Shown: piece by piece, positions 51,148 through 60,227 of the stretch
Position numbering within the stretch: the stretch's first letter is position 1
Layout of the letters: each line of letters begins with the position of its first letter
Assembly: GCF_001277345.1 (NCBI RefSeq)
Contig: NZ_LIUT01000005.1
Location: 62,001 to 126,000, forward strand
Origin: Paenibacillus solani
GTDB lineage: Bacteria; Bacillota; Bacilli; Paenibacillales; Paenibacillaceae
Direction: 5' to 3'
DNA: 64,000 nt
The notes under the pieces: generated by a model
Databases searched by the model: none
The model's input: only the letters and a program-made list of their open reading frames with translations
What the model was told of the DNA's origin: nothing
Translations under genes and position numbers: made by a program

Positions 51148-52866
51148 TTATACCTCCATAATGGAAGGCATGATATATGGGCTTCGGCCCAGCTCCCGTT
51201 TGAAATAACGATTGAGCGTGTTATTGGTCATTTGTTCCCAAGCTGCACGGTTGTATTCCCGCTGTTCTCCCGCTTTGTTCAGCTGTTTGCGCAGCATGGC
51301 TTCACCCCGGCGCAGAAGGGGCTTGGAATCCTGCATGTACACAAATCCGCGAGTGATTAGCTCGGGGCCGGAGAGGAGCTTGCCGGTCTCCCGCTGAAGG
51401 GTGATTGCGACGATGACTACACCATCGTGAGCAAGCTGTACCCGCTCCTCTAGCAGCTCCTTCTCGTGAGTACGCAGCTCTCCGTTGTTGATGTACACAT
51501 CCCCGGAAGGGATGTTCCGGCCTTTTCGTGCATAGTTACGAAATAGAGACAACGTATTTCCAATGTTCATTAAGTAGATGTTGTTCTCCGGAACACCTAC
51601 CTGCATTGCGAGATCCTTGTGGTTGAGCATCATTCGATATTCGCCGTGGATTGGTACGAAGTACTTGGGACGCAAACTGCTAATCATCAACTTCAGATCT
51701 TCACGGCAGCCGTGACCGGAAGTGTGAATATCAAGAATGGAGCCGTATTTAACCTCCGCGCCTGCCCGCATCAATAGATCGATGCTTCGGTTAACATTCT
51801 GGGTATTCCCCGGAATAGGGGAGGATGAGAAAATTACGGTATCCTCCGGATGTATCTGGAGCGAACGATGAGCTCCAGAAGCTATGCGTGTCAGGGCTGC
51901 ATTGGGCTCTCCCTGACTGCCTGTACAAATAATCAGCACCTGATCATCACGATAGCGGTTCACGGCCTTCACATCAATGATCATACCATCTGGCACGCGA
52001 ATATAGCCCAGCTCCTGGCCGATCACAAACACCTTCTCCATACTGCGGCCGACGATGGCTATTTTGCGATGGGTCCGAATGGCTGCTTCAACCACCTGTT
52101 GCAGGCGATGAACGTTGGACGCGAAGGTGGCAAACAGAATCCTCCCGGGACACTGCTGGAACAGCCGCAGAATGGATTCGCCGACGGTCCGCTCCGAAGG
52201 AGTAAACCCGTCCCGTTCGCTATTGGTACTGTCAGCCATAAGGGCCAAGACGCCCCGTCCGCCAATATGCAGAATTTTGTGCAGATCAGCAGGCTTGTCT
52301 TCCGGCGTGAAATCGAATTTAAAATCTCCGGTATGTACAATCGGTCCGTACGGGGTTTCTACCACGACGCCGAAGGCATCCGGAATGCTGTGTGTCGTGC
52401 GGAAGAAATGTACGGAAAGATGACGGAAGGAGATCGTTTCGTCTTCATGGAAGACGTGCAGATCACTTTGGTCCAGCAGTCGGTGCTCTTCCAGCTTTGC
52501 CCGGACCAGACCGATGGTCAGTGCTCCTCCATAAATTGGCATCTGAATTTGACGAAGCACATAGGGAATAGCCCCGATATGGTCCTCATGACCGTGGGTC
52601 AGGAACAGACCCTTTACTTTATGTTTGTTATCGAGCAAATAACGGATGTCCGGGATAATGTAATCAACACCGCTCATTTCGGCGTCCGGAAACTTCAGTC
52701 CGGCATCAATAAGAATAATTTCATTTTTGAACTCTACACCGTACATGTTTTTACCGATCTCGCCTAGTCCTCCAAGCGCGAAGATGCGCACAGGCGGAGC
52801 TGAAGGCCTCGGTTTTTTGGCAGGCTTGGCTGTTTGAATCTGATCTGTTAGCAGGGGTTTAGACAT
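51148..52866 (-). CDS. rnj: Ribonuclease J
   Basis: 572-residue metallo-beta-lactamase/beta-CASP nuclease for mRNA decay and rRNA maturation. Zinc ligands His91, His93, Asp95 and His96 are in LTHGHEDH; HTGDFKFDFTP and the beta-CASP segment with IHTSGHG follow, then FVPIHGEYRM and a C-terminal domain. An N-terminal extension of about 25 residues (Lys/Pro-rich) is longer than in RNase J1. Whether it is J1, J2 or a third paralog cannot be told here. GAGAGGA lies about 11 bases upstream. Confidence 0.92.
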   Translation of the reverse strand: MSKPLLTDQIQTAKPAKKPRPSAPPVRIFALGGLGEIGKNMYGVEFKNEIILIDAGLKFPDAEMSGVDYIIPDIRYLLDNKHKVKGLFLTHGHEDHIGAIPYVLRQIQMPIYGGALTIGLVRAKLEEHRLLDQSDLHVFHEDETISFRHLSVHFFRTTHSIPDAFGVVVETPYGPIVHTGDFKFDFTPEDKPADLHKILHIGGRGVLALMADSTNSERDGFTPSERTVGESILRLFQQCPGRILFATFASNVHRLQQVVEAAIRTHRKIAIVGRSMEKVFVIGQELGYIRVPDGMIIDVKAVNRYRDDQVLIICTGSQGEPNAALTRIASGAHRSLQIHPEDTVIFSSSPIPGNTQNVNRSIDLLMRAGAEVKYGSILDIHTSGHGCREDLKLMISSLRPKYFVPIHGEYRMMLNHKDLAMQVGVPENNIYLMNIGNTLSLFRNYARKGRNIPSGDVYINNGELRTHEKELLEERVQLAHDGVVIVAITLQRETGKLLSGPELITRGFVYMQDSKPLLRRGEAMLRKQLNKAGEQREYNRAAWEQMTNNTLNRYFKRELGRSPYIMPSIMEV

Positions 52867-53049
52867 AATGTAAAAGAATCCTCTCTATGGTAATTAAGGC
52901 AAAGGCCTGGTCATTTAAATTTCTTCTCTACTTAAGATATCAGAAAGTTCAAGCTTTTGGGAAACGGTTTTCAAATTTCATGGCTTTTCCGTCGGGACAG
53001 TCACCTATTATCCCTCACTCCGATATGTTGTAGAAGAGGAGGTCTGGTG

Positions 53050-53799
53050 ATGAGCCGTATAATGAAGTTGGACGATATCGAAGCTGTGCATAGCCTGCCG
53101 GAAGAGTGGCAGCGGGAAGCGATAACCAGGCTGGCTGAAAAAATGACGGACCGCTCCGCAAAATTTCCCTGTATTCCTGCAGTGCAAGGACACGCGATGA
53201 ATCATTTTAGATATGGCTTTATACAAAAAGGCGAAGCACAGGAGGCTGCGGAACAATTGGCCTTGATGCTGGGCGAATTCGGATCCCGTTCCAGAGAACT
53301 TGGGGCGTATACATCTCTTGTCGTTTGGATCCTCACGGAACCGAGCAGAGAGAACCTGGAAGGCATTGAGTATTATGAACGATTATTCTGGCAGCTGTTA
53401 AGCCGAACGACCGAATATGATACGGAGCCCTGGCCTGCGGAGCTGCCCGAGGATCCGGCGGATCATCTGTGGGAGTTTTGCTATGCAGGCGAGCCTTACT
53501 TTGTATATTGCGGTACGCCGGCACATGAACTCCGTCAAAGCCGCCATAGTCCCTACATGATGCTTGCCTTCACACCCCGATGGGGATTGAAGCAATTCAA
53601 TGCTCGAGTCAGGCAAGCCGAACATACGAAGGTTATGATTCGTAAGCGTCTGGCCGAATATGATCCCGTGCCTCCCCATCCTGACTTGAAGTTCTACGGG
53701 GCGAAGGATAATTATGAATGGAAGCAATATTTTTTACGGGATAATACAACGTCGTTATCGAAATGTCCGTTCGCCAGGCTGCATAAAGAGATACGATAG
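53050..53799 (+). CDS. YqcI/YcgG family protein
   Basis: 249-residue protein matching the YqcI/YcgG family: FPCIPAVQGHAMNHFRYGFI (about 37-56), DDPADHLWEFCYAGEPYFVYCGTPAH-like middle, RHSPYMMLAFTPRW, and SKCPFARLHKE at the end. Function unknown; conserved Cys and His residues hint at metal or redox chemistry. ATG 53050 is 8 bases after GAGGAGG. Divergent from RNase J. Confidence 0.82.
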   Translation: MSRIMKLDDIEAVHSLPEEWQREAITRLAEKMTDRSAKFPCIPAVQGHAMNHFRYGFIQKGEAQEAAEQLALMLGEFGSRSRELGAYTSLVVWILTEPSRENLEGIEYYERLFWQLLSRTTEYDTEPWPAELPEDPADHLWEFCYAGEPYFVYCGTPAHELRQSRHSPYMMLAFTPRWGLKQFNARVRQAEHTKVMIRKRLAEYDPVPPHPDLKFYGAKDNYEWKQYFLRDNTTSLSKCPFARLHKEIR

Positions 53800-53872
53800 T
53801 CTTTTAGAAATAACGTGCTGCTATCATCATACCTTAAATCGGAGTAAGGGATAAGCAGGCTTTTCATTTCAG

Positions 53873-53914
53873 GCTGCCACTTTTGCGGTAATTTGCAGAG
53901 TGACGGCTTTTTTT
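53873..53914 (+). terminator. Terminator after the YqcI/YcgG gene
   Basis: GCTGCCACT / AGTGACGGC arms (8 of 9 pair) followed by seven T's. The rest of the gap to the chitinase (to 54092) shows nothing else I can name. Confidence 0.7.
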
Positions 53915-54092
53915 ATGTGGAACCTTGGTGTCTGGGTATAGCATTTTGTCCCTTCATAAGTAAATCTTATCCTTGTTGTACGGAAAATTACCAAGTTACA
54001 CTTGAAGCACATCAATCAAATTCAACAAGTGCGTTATCCAACAAACAACGATGGGTCAGGAGGTGGACAAGGGGCTGTTCTTTCATTAATAA

Positions 54093-54106
54093 TGAAAGCG
54101 CTTTAA
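54093..54106 (+). promoter_or_regulatory. cre site (CcpA) before the secreted chitinase
   Basis: TGAAAGCGCTTTAA differs from the cre pattern TGWNANCGNTNWCA at one position. It lies 36 bases upstream of the chitinase start, consistent with glucose repression. Confidence 0.6.
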
Positions 54107-54141
54107 TGAAAAATACCAAGGAAAAAGGAGTTGTTTAATGA

Positions 54142-55569
54142 ATGACTAATGCATCCAAAATGATGAGAGGATGGATACTCGGAATCATCGCCATGCTGGT
54201 GATAAGTGTTTTCCCTGTATACCAGGCTGAAGCCGCTGGAACATGCGCAGAGCCGGCATGGAGTAGTTCTGCTGTATATGGCGGAGGTAATATCGTGTCC
54301 CACAATGATCATGCCTGGAAAGCGAAGTGGTGGACACAGGGCGAGGTGCCAGGGGCAACGGGGCAATGGGGAGTATGGGAAGATCTTGGAGCCTGTAGTC
54401 CGGGAACGCCTCCTGTTGATCCACCAGTAGATCCCCCTGTGGACCCGCCGGTTGATCCACCAGTAGACCCACCCGTAGATCCGCCTGTGTCCGGTGACCG
54501 GATGTATGTCACATATGCAAGTTCATGGAATACGAGCATTTACGATTTGACCACCGCCAACATTCCCAATTACATTACACATGTTAATCTTTCATTCGTA
54601 AGGCCGGACACTGCGTATACCCAAGGATCATATGCGTTTGATCAAGCCGTTGCAGGATTGGAATTCGTGGAAGGAGCAACGACACCGAATGGGCAACGCA
54701 AATTTACTGCACAGCAATCCCAGGATTTGCGCAACAATATCGCATCCCTGAAAGCCCGTGGGACGAAGACATTCCTCTCAGTAGGGGGCTGGTCATACAG
54801 TCAGGGCTCCCAATGGTCTAGTTTCAATGCCAAGAACGTGGTGGATTTGGCTCTTGATCTCGGCGCAGCCGGTGTCGATATTGACTGGGAATCCAGCGGC
54901 AGCAGGTGCAATAAGGGAACAGCCGCCCAGTTCAGCTGCTCTAAGGATGGGGAAATCGCTGGTATCATAACGAGTCTTTATAATGAAATCCAGAATAGAA
55001 ATGCGAATTTGCAAATATCTATCGCTGGATGGTCCACGGGCGCTTATTATGTCAAGGGGACCCCTTTTGAAGAAGGTAAAGTCCAATGGGGCTCACCTTT
55101 TGGAGGCACCATGTATCGCGTAGTTAAGGACCATGGCAGCAAGATTGATTTTATCAATTTGATGTCATACGATGGCGGCGTGTATTACGACCCGCGCGAA
55201 GGCTACGAATCCTACAAGGCGATTTACAATGGTCCTATTAATATGGGCATGCAGATTGCGCCTGAGGGCTCCGGTGGGGCCGTCCTCCAATTGAATGCGG
55301 CACCAGGCACGATCTATGATGCCGAGATGATGAACGGTCAGAATAACCTTGCAACGCAGTATTATAATGTTGAGACCATGGTGAATTACATTAAGAATAA
55401 GGGAAGAGCTAACGACGGCTTTATGTTGTGGCAGCTCTGGAAACAGCGGGTTCATTCCCCGGCACCTTCCGGAGCAGCGAATGAGAACAGTGCCGGTCAG
55501 TACGTATGCCGCAATCTGCCGCTTGCAGGAGATTGCAACAGCACCATCCCAAGCTTGCCGAAATTATAA
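54142..55569 (+). CDS. Secreted GH18 chitinase with chitin-binding module
   Basis: 475 residues. Signal peptide (about 1-32, ending AEAA), a CBM5/12 chitin-binding domain (about 35-82: CAEPAWSSSAVYGGG, HAWKAKWWTQGEVPG), a (P-V-D-P)n linker (about 90-113), then a GH18 barrel (about 117-470). The catalytic motif reads AGVDIDWE: Glu250, Asp248 and Asp246 are present, but the first Asp of DxxDxDxE is Ala243. Its cre site suggests repression by preferred sugars. AAAGGAG is 11 bases from ATG 54142, but only 7 from an out-of-frame ATG at 54138 that opens a three-codon frame. Confidence 0.9.
   Translation: MTNASKMMRGWILGIIAMLVISVFPVYQAEAAGTCAEPAWSSSAVYGGGNIVSHNDHAWKAKWWTQGEVPGATGQWGVWEDLGACSPGTPPVDPPVDPPVDPPVDPPVDPPVDPPVSGDRMYVTYASSWNTSIYDLTTANIPNYITHVNLSFVRPDTAYTQGSYAFDQAVAGLEFVEGATTPNGQRKFTAQQSQDLRNNIASLKARGTKTFLSVGGWSYSQGSQWSSFNAKNVVDLALDLGAAGVDIDWESSGSRCNKGTAAQFSCSKDGEIAGIITSLYNEIQNRNANLQISIAGWSTGAYYVKGTPFEEGKVQWGSPFGGTMYRVVKDHGSKIDFINLMSYDGGVYYDPREGYESYKAIYNGPINMGMQIAPEGSGGAVLQLNAAPGTIYDAEMMNGQNNLATQYYNVETMVNYIKNKGRANDGFMLWQLWKQRVHSPAPSGAANENSAGQYVCRNLPLAGDCNSTIPSLPKL
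54409..54490 (+). repeat. Tandem PVDP-coding repeat
   Basis: Six to seven degenerate 12-base units coding for Pro-Val-Asp-Pro, forming the flexible linker between binding module and catalytic domain. Confidence 0.85.
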
Positions 55570-55890
55570 TTTCTTTCGATATTCTGAAGGCGTGCAGTTC
55601 ATGATCTTGCGGAACACCCGAACAAAATAACTGATATGCCCAAATCCGACATCGAATGCGATGTCGGATATTTTTTGGTCCGGCTGACGAAGTAATTCCG
55701 CTGCCTGACGTACCCGATAGGAATTCATGTAGTCGACGGGCGTTTGGCCCGTCATGGATTTAAAGAAGCGGCAGAACTGCCCTTCGCTCATTGGAATCAA
55801 ATCTGCCAGCTCACGGAGCTTGATGGGAGGGTGGTAATAGTTTTGGATATAGAGGATGACTTTTTTCAACCGTTCCGTCTTGGTCATATC
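55564..55890 (-). pseudogene. AraC family regulator, C-terminal remnant
   Basis: The last about 107 codons encode a complete AraC DNA-binding half with two helix-turn-helix motifs (LRELADLIPMSEGQFCRFFKSM and ISDIAFDVGFGHISYFVRVF). The usual N-terminal sensor domain of about 170 residues is missing: upstream, the frame runs into sequence whose sensible reading is a GH31 enzyme on the other strand. A deletion has fused the two. Its stop overlaps the last codons of the convergent chitinase by six bases. Translation from the Met at 55887 is possible but no clear ribosome site exists. Confidence 0.75.
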
Positions 55891-55892
55891 AA

Positions 55893-57111
55893 CAGCATCG
55901 GGTATTCCGTTTCGGGAGCGGTTCAAGCTTATGATTTTGCAGTAAAGGGAGATACGTTGACAGCTTATGCATCTACGGCACTGATGCCGGGCAGAGGGGC
56001 GACTATTAATGCGCAGCTGATTACCGTGCAATTCCATTCGCTGGCACCCGGCGTCATTGGCGTAAAGCTGATCCACTATGCGGGTGTAAGAGACCGGGGA
56101 CCTACATTTGAATTGTACAAAAAGAATGGTGACCATACGGTCATTGAAGAGAACGATCAGGAAGCAGTTCTTCGCAGCGGCAATTTGAGCGTAGTTATCA
56201 AGAAAGGGCCGGAATGGTCGGTTCACTTCTATAGAGGAAATGAACGGATTACCGGCAGCAGGGCCAAATCCATGGCACATATCGTGGAAGATGGCGGGCA
56301 GGCCTATATGCGGGAAGAGCTGGATCTCGGCGTAGGCGAGTGGGTGTACGGTCTGGGTGAACGCTTTACTTCGTTTGTCAAAAATGGACAGGTTGTGGAT
56401 GTTTGGAATCAGGATGGAGGTACGAGTTCCGAGCAGGCTTATAAAAATATCCCGTTCTATCTGACAAACAAGGGATATGGTGTGTTTGTAAACCAACCGG
56501 ATCTGGTATCCTTTGAAGTGGCTTCGGAGAAAGTGAAGAAGGTGCAATTCAGTGTGCGTGGCGAGTCGCTGGAGTATTTCGTTATTGATGGGCCTGATCC
56601 GAAAGGCGTGCTCGACAAATACACGAACCTGACAGGCAAACCGGCATTACCACCGGCTTGGACTTTCGGATTGTGGCTGTCCACCTCCTTTACGACCCAA
56701 TATGACGAGGCGACTGTAAATTCCTTCGTTGACGGTATGCTGGAGCGTGATATCCCGCTGGAAGTGTTCCATTTCGACTGCTTCTGGATGAAGGCTTCCA
56801 GTGGGATGAAGAGGTATTCCCAGATCCGGAAGGCATGCTGAAGCGTTTGAAAGAAAAGGGTTTGAAAATCTGCGTGTGGATCAATCCATATATCGCGCAG
56901 CGCTCGCGTCTCTTTGAGGAAGGCCGTGAGAAAGGCTATCTGGTGAAGAAAGCGAACGGAGATATATGGCAGTGGAATCTGTGGCAGCCGGGTATGGCGC
57001 TGGTGGACTTCACGAATCCGTACGCGTGTGAATGGTATGCAGGTTACTTGCTTGAGCTGGCCGATATGGGCGTTGACAGTTTCAAGACCGATTTCGGCGA
57101 ACGCATTCCGA
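55893..57111 (+). pseudogene. GH31 alpha-xylosidase-like fragment (YicI type)
   Basis: Reads as a GH31 glycosidase lacking its first dozen or so codons (homology starts near GYSVSGAVQAYDF). N-terminal domain, then GVGEWVYGLGERFTSF, FYLTNKGYGVFVN and FGLWLSTSFTTQYDE are intact. Near 56797-56803 a small deletion shifts the frame and removes about five residues of the usual W-C-D-F-E-W segment. Reading resumes at MLKRLKEKGLKICVWINPYI and reaches the nucleophile motif SFKTDFGERIP, then stops being GH31. The acid/base and the C-terminal third are gone. Confidence 0.82.
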
Positions 57112-57747
57112 TTTCCTCATATTTTGTTTGAGAGCTGTTCCGGCGGCGGCGGACGTTATGATCCGGGGATGCTGTATTACATGCCGCAGACGTGGACAAG
57201 CGATAACTCGGATGCTGTCAGCCGGTTGAAAATTCAATACGGAACGAGCCTGGTGTATCCTCCCAGCTCCATGGGTGCCCATGTATCAGCAGTTCCGAAT
57301 CATCAGGTACACCGGCATACTTCACTGCGTACGAGGGGATACGCAGCGATGTCAGGCAATTTCGGATATGAGCTGGACCTGACCGCTTTTAGCGAACAGG
57401 AAAAGGATGAAGTCCGTGAGCAGGTCAAGCTGTTTAAAGAAATTCGCCATCTCGTGCAGTTTGGAGATTTGTACCGTCTTCGGAATCCGTTTGAAGGAAC
57501 CGAAGCGGCCTGGACCATCGTGTCTGAGGATCGTTCGGAAGCCGTGCTGTTTTACTTCCGGATTCTAAGTGAAGCGAATGCGCCAATTGTGTGGCTGCGT
57601 ACAGCGGGTCTCGATCCGGAAGAGGATTACCGATGCCTGGAAGATGGAAACATCTATGGTGGAGACCGTCTGATGAATGCCGGATTAGCTGTTCCGCCGA
57701 TGCCAGGAGATTTCCAGAGCTTCATTTGGAGATTAAGACGAGTATAA
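57112..57747 (+). pseudogene. GH36 alpha-galactosidase C-terminal fragment
   Basis: Begins abruptly with FPHILFESCSGGGGRYDPGML, which is the GH36 sequence just before the acid/base. It continues PQTWTSDNSDAVSRLKIQYG (acid/base Asp) and SSMGAHVSAVPNHQVHRH through to the beta-sandwich C-terminus. The N-terminal two thirds, including the KWD nucleophile, are missing. It abuts the GH31 fragment without any spacer and in a different frame, so a deletion between two neighbouring glycosidase genes is the simplest origin. Confidence 0.85.
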
Positions 57748-57825
57748 AGTACCTTTATTAAGCTGGCATAATGTTTGTGCTTTGAGTGCATTATCAAGAA
57801 TCCAGCTTATAGATGGGCAGCCTCA

Positions 57826-57868
57826 CAAAGAACCGCCAGAGAGAATCATGGTCTCTGGCGGTTCTTTG
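57826..57868. terminator. Bidirectional terminator with 17-base perfect arms
   Basis: CAAAGAACCGCCAGAGA / TCTCTGGCGGTTCTTTG, nine-base loop, between the glycosidase remnant and the minus-strand gene. Confidence 0.88.
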
Positions 57869-57887
57869 GTGTTTCACAGGGACTGTT

Positions 57888-58226
57888 TCAGGTTGCCTTG
57901 ATGAAGTATGTGCCGCGCTCCGTTGAGAGTACCACTTGCTGGTCTTGGATATCCGCACTCTTAAACCCGTCCAGCCCAATGAGGAAGGTGTTATTTGGCA
58001 GCGGAGCTTCATGGCCAGCCGTAATGACAATACCCGAACCATGGAGCATAAGAGTATCCTGGTCGCCATACCCGTCAATGGACTGCTCCTGATGCTTCTG
58101 ATGCTCAATTCGTTCAAGCTGCAGTTCGATCCGGTCCAGATCTTTCTCTTCTTGCTTGGAGATGTGCAAGGTATGGTTGCTTTTCGTTTCAAGCCAATGG
58201 GTAACCTCTTTGATTGATGAATTCAT
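57888..58226 (-). CDS. Hypothetical protein (112 residues)
   Basis: Not recognised. The N-terminal half is charged and helical (about residues 25-45, KQEEKDLDRIELQLERIEHQ, coiled-coil-like); the C-terminal half is beta-like (IVITAGHEAPLPNNTFLIGL, then a short stretch ending TYFIKAT). No signal or membrane segment. ATG 58226 has AAGGAAGGTG directly upstream. Monocistronic. Confidence 0.7.
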   Translation of the reverse strand: MNSSIKEVTHWLETKSNHTLHISKQEEKDLDRIELQLERIEHQKHQEQSIDGYGDQDTLMLHGSGIVITAGHEAPLPNNTFLIGLDGFKSADIQDQQVVLSTERGTYFIKAT

Positions 58227-58416
58227 AGTACACACCTTCCTTAATTATCAATGGCTTCAGATAGCTTGCCCAGGAAGACGCAGCCTTAATTCACAATGAA
58301 AAGGAAGTTTTTATTACTTAGCTCGCGGAAATTATCGTTGATGGAACTCTCTCTTTTGGTTACATGTTAATATAGTGAAAGATTACGAAACCATTGCAGC
58401 TATACAAGGAGGGACC

Positions 58417-59322
58417 ATGAGCAAAAAATGGGTTTATATCATCGCCATCCTGCTCGTAACCTGCAGCTGGATCGGTAATGTCTGGTACTATGAAGCCAAT
58501 CAACTGGGCAGAACCGCTTTCCTGGAGCACCATGTCGAAACCAGAGAAGGGGATGGCCAGGTATTCGATTTGTATTATGTAGAGGACAAGCGTGCTGCTA
58601 AAACATTGAGCTCGATTCATATCGAGGGTTATCCGAATCTGATTGTAACGTCTCACCCCCAATATGCAGAGTATCAGCGGCAATATTTAGGTAAAATGAC
58701 GGTGAATTTAAACAAGCCGTCCGTACAGAAGGAAGCAATATCAGAGCCATCAGCGGAGCCAGTGCTTGTTCAAATGATTACTGCAAATTATACGGATGGA
58801 ACCTCGGAGCAAGTGGATATCGGGGAAATATACATATGGCCTGCGATGTATCATGAGGGGGCTCAAGATGCCATCTCGTGGACGTCAAGTGGATCTTCTT
58901 CCGATAATACCGGCTACACCTCTGCGGTCGTGAATCGGCCAGTTGAATTGACGGCGTTCTCCTCCAAATTGATGGGTCTCGTAGAAGCAGGAGACTTGCA
59001 AATCAATGCTGACATCTCCGGGCAAGTCCCGGGAAGGAGCTATCAGACGCCGCCTTCGAAAGCCCAAATCGAGTTGAGCGGGAAACCGATCGCAGAGATA
59101 TCGCTTCCATTAAAGATTAATCAAGGCGGCTCTATACGGATCAGCCATCAATTTAACATGCATGGATTGGAGAAGAGCATGGGGGTGTACCAGTTTATGC
59201 TGAGGACAACCTTCGAAGAAGATGGGCGCCATTGGTATGAGGACACGATAATACCTTACCAAGTTTGGCCGATGGAAAAGGAAATGACGGAATTTGTCCG
59301 GAAAGGCAGGAATGGATCATGA
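58417..59322 (+). CDS. Membrane-anchored protein of unknown function
   Basis: 301 residues: one N-terminal membrane helix (about 4-22, KKWVYIIAILLVTCSWIG), then an extracellular beta-rich region without a motif I recognise. CAAGGAGGG lies 5-6 bases before ATG 58417. Its stop overlaps the start of the next gene (ATGA), so the two are translated together and probably act together. Confidence 0.75.
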   Translation: MSKKWVYIIAILLVTCSWIGNVWYYEANQLGRTAFLEHHVETREGDGQVFDLYYVEDKRAAKTLSSIHIEGYPNLIVTSHPQYAEYQRQYLGKMTVNLNKPSVQKEAISEPSAEPVLVQMITANYTDGTSEQVDIGEIYIWPAMYHEGAQDAISWTSSGSSSDNTGYTSAVVNRPVELTAFSSKLMGLVEAGDLQINADISGQVPGRSYQTPPSKAQIELSGKPIAEISLPLKINQGGSIRISHQFNMHGLEKSMGVYQFMLRTTFEEDGRHWYEDTIIPYQVWPMEKEMTEFVRKGRNGS

Positions 59323-59879
59323 GAAGCGCTTGTTATCGCATAGTATGGGGCCTATTCCTCGTTCTTGCCGACTTGAGGGTCGAATTCGTTGATATCCTGC
59401 CGGACAGTCTTGGATATTTGCTGATTGCTTCGGGTTTATGGCAGCTGCAGAGGTTAAACGGATATTTTAAAGCAGGACATTTGTGCGCTTGGCTGTTGCT
59501 AATCTGGTCAATTCTGCAATTATTCTGGTATCCTGACGCAGAGATTGGCAGCGTGCCCATGCATTCTGTAATTGATTTGTTACCTCACTTGCTAGCCAGC
59601 GCTGTGCATATCGTATTGATTTACGGAATCTGCAGAGGAATTCAAGCCTACACTGCAGGTGTTGAATCCGGGCTTGATCAGCAAGCACGCTTCCGGCTCC
59701 ACATGTTTATGACTGTACAGCTGTTGTGGCTTTTCATCCATCCGTTCCTTCTCAATCTGGATTCAAATGTTATGATTCCCGTGGTTTTTGTATGCTCGCT
59801 TCTTGTGATGATTGCCGAGATAGCGATTCTGCTTCTGGTGCGACTATTCGCGCGGCAATGGACAGAGAATATGGAATAG
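59319..59879 (+). CDS. Polytopic membrane protein of unknown function
   Basis: 186 residues with about five hydrophobic helices (about 5-22, 30-42, 52-68, 82-102, 125-175). RVEFVDILPDSLGYLLIASGLWQL resembles a motif seen in uncharacterised Bacillales membrane proteins. ATG 59319 overlaps the previous stop. No function can be assigned. Confidence 0.72.
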   Translation: MRSACYRIVWGLFLVLADLRVEFVDILPDSLGYLLIASGLWQLQRLNGYFKAGHLCAWLLLIWSILQLFWYPDAEIGSVPMHSVIDLLPHLLASAVHIVLIYGICRGIQAYTAGVESGLDQQARFRLHMFMTVQLLWLFIHPFLLNLDSNVMIPVVFVCSLLVMIAEIAILLLVRLFARQWTENME

Positions 59880-59924
59880 CCTCCTAGAAAGTTCGTTGAC
59901 TTACAAAAAACGTTTGAAGCAAGC

Positions 59925-60104
59925 CTAATCGTCGTCTTCACTTAGGTGATAAACAATAGTAACCCCCAGCTGATTATATATTTCTTCAGTGTAGTGGTGA
60001 TCGGGACAATGCTTGATCGTAGCCATGGCTTCTTGCCTGGAGACAAGCTTCTGCTCACAATCAGGGCATCGGTCCTGGAACAGAGATTTCAGTCTACTCA
60101 ACAT
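59925..60104 (-). CDS. Small zinc-ribbon-like protein (59 residues)
   Basis: Reads MLSRLKSLFQDRCPDCEQKL onward, with CPDC (Cys13, Cys16) and HCPDHH (Cys33, His36/His37): a likely C-x2-C...C-x2-H zinc site. The tail is acidic (SEDDD). AGGAGGTG lies about 10 bases before ATG 60104, an excellent ribosome site, which supports a real gene. No family recognised. It is divergent from the TauE/SafE permease. Confidence 0.72.
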   Translation of the reverse strand: MLSRLKSLFQDRCPDCEQKLVSRQEAMATIKHCPDHHYTEEIYNQLGVTIVYHLSEDDD

Positions 60105-60227
60105 AAAACACTACACCTCCTGTATTTCCGATATAAATACTTGGGTTTATTATAAATCAACAATTTGGTACATTCAATAGCAATATGTTCACAAGCGATA
60201 TTCATTCGAACGGAGAGATCAATCACC

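Noticed and set aside
51850..52767. 305-codon frame antisense to RNase J
   Set aside because: Shadow of a conserved nuclease gene; no ribosome site or domain.
54409..54490. CRISPR-like tandem repeat
   Set aside because: Twelve-base in-frame units coding for a Pro-Val-Asp-Pro linker, no spacers.
56000..57747. Active two-domain GH31-GH36 fusion enzyme
   Set aside because: The parts are in different frames, the GH31 acid/base and the GH36 nucleophile are both missing, and a further frameshift lies near 56,800.
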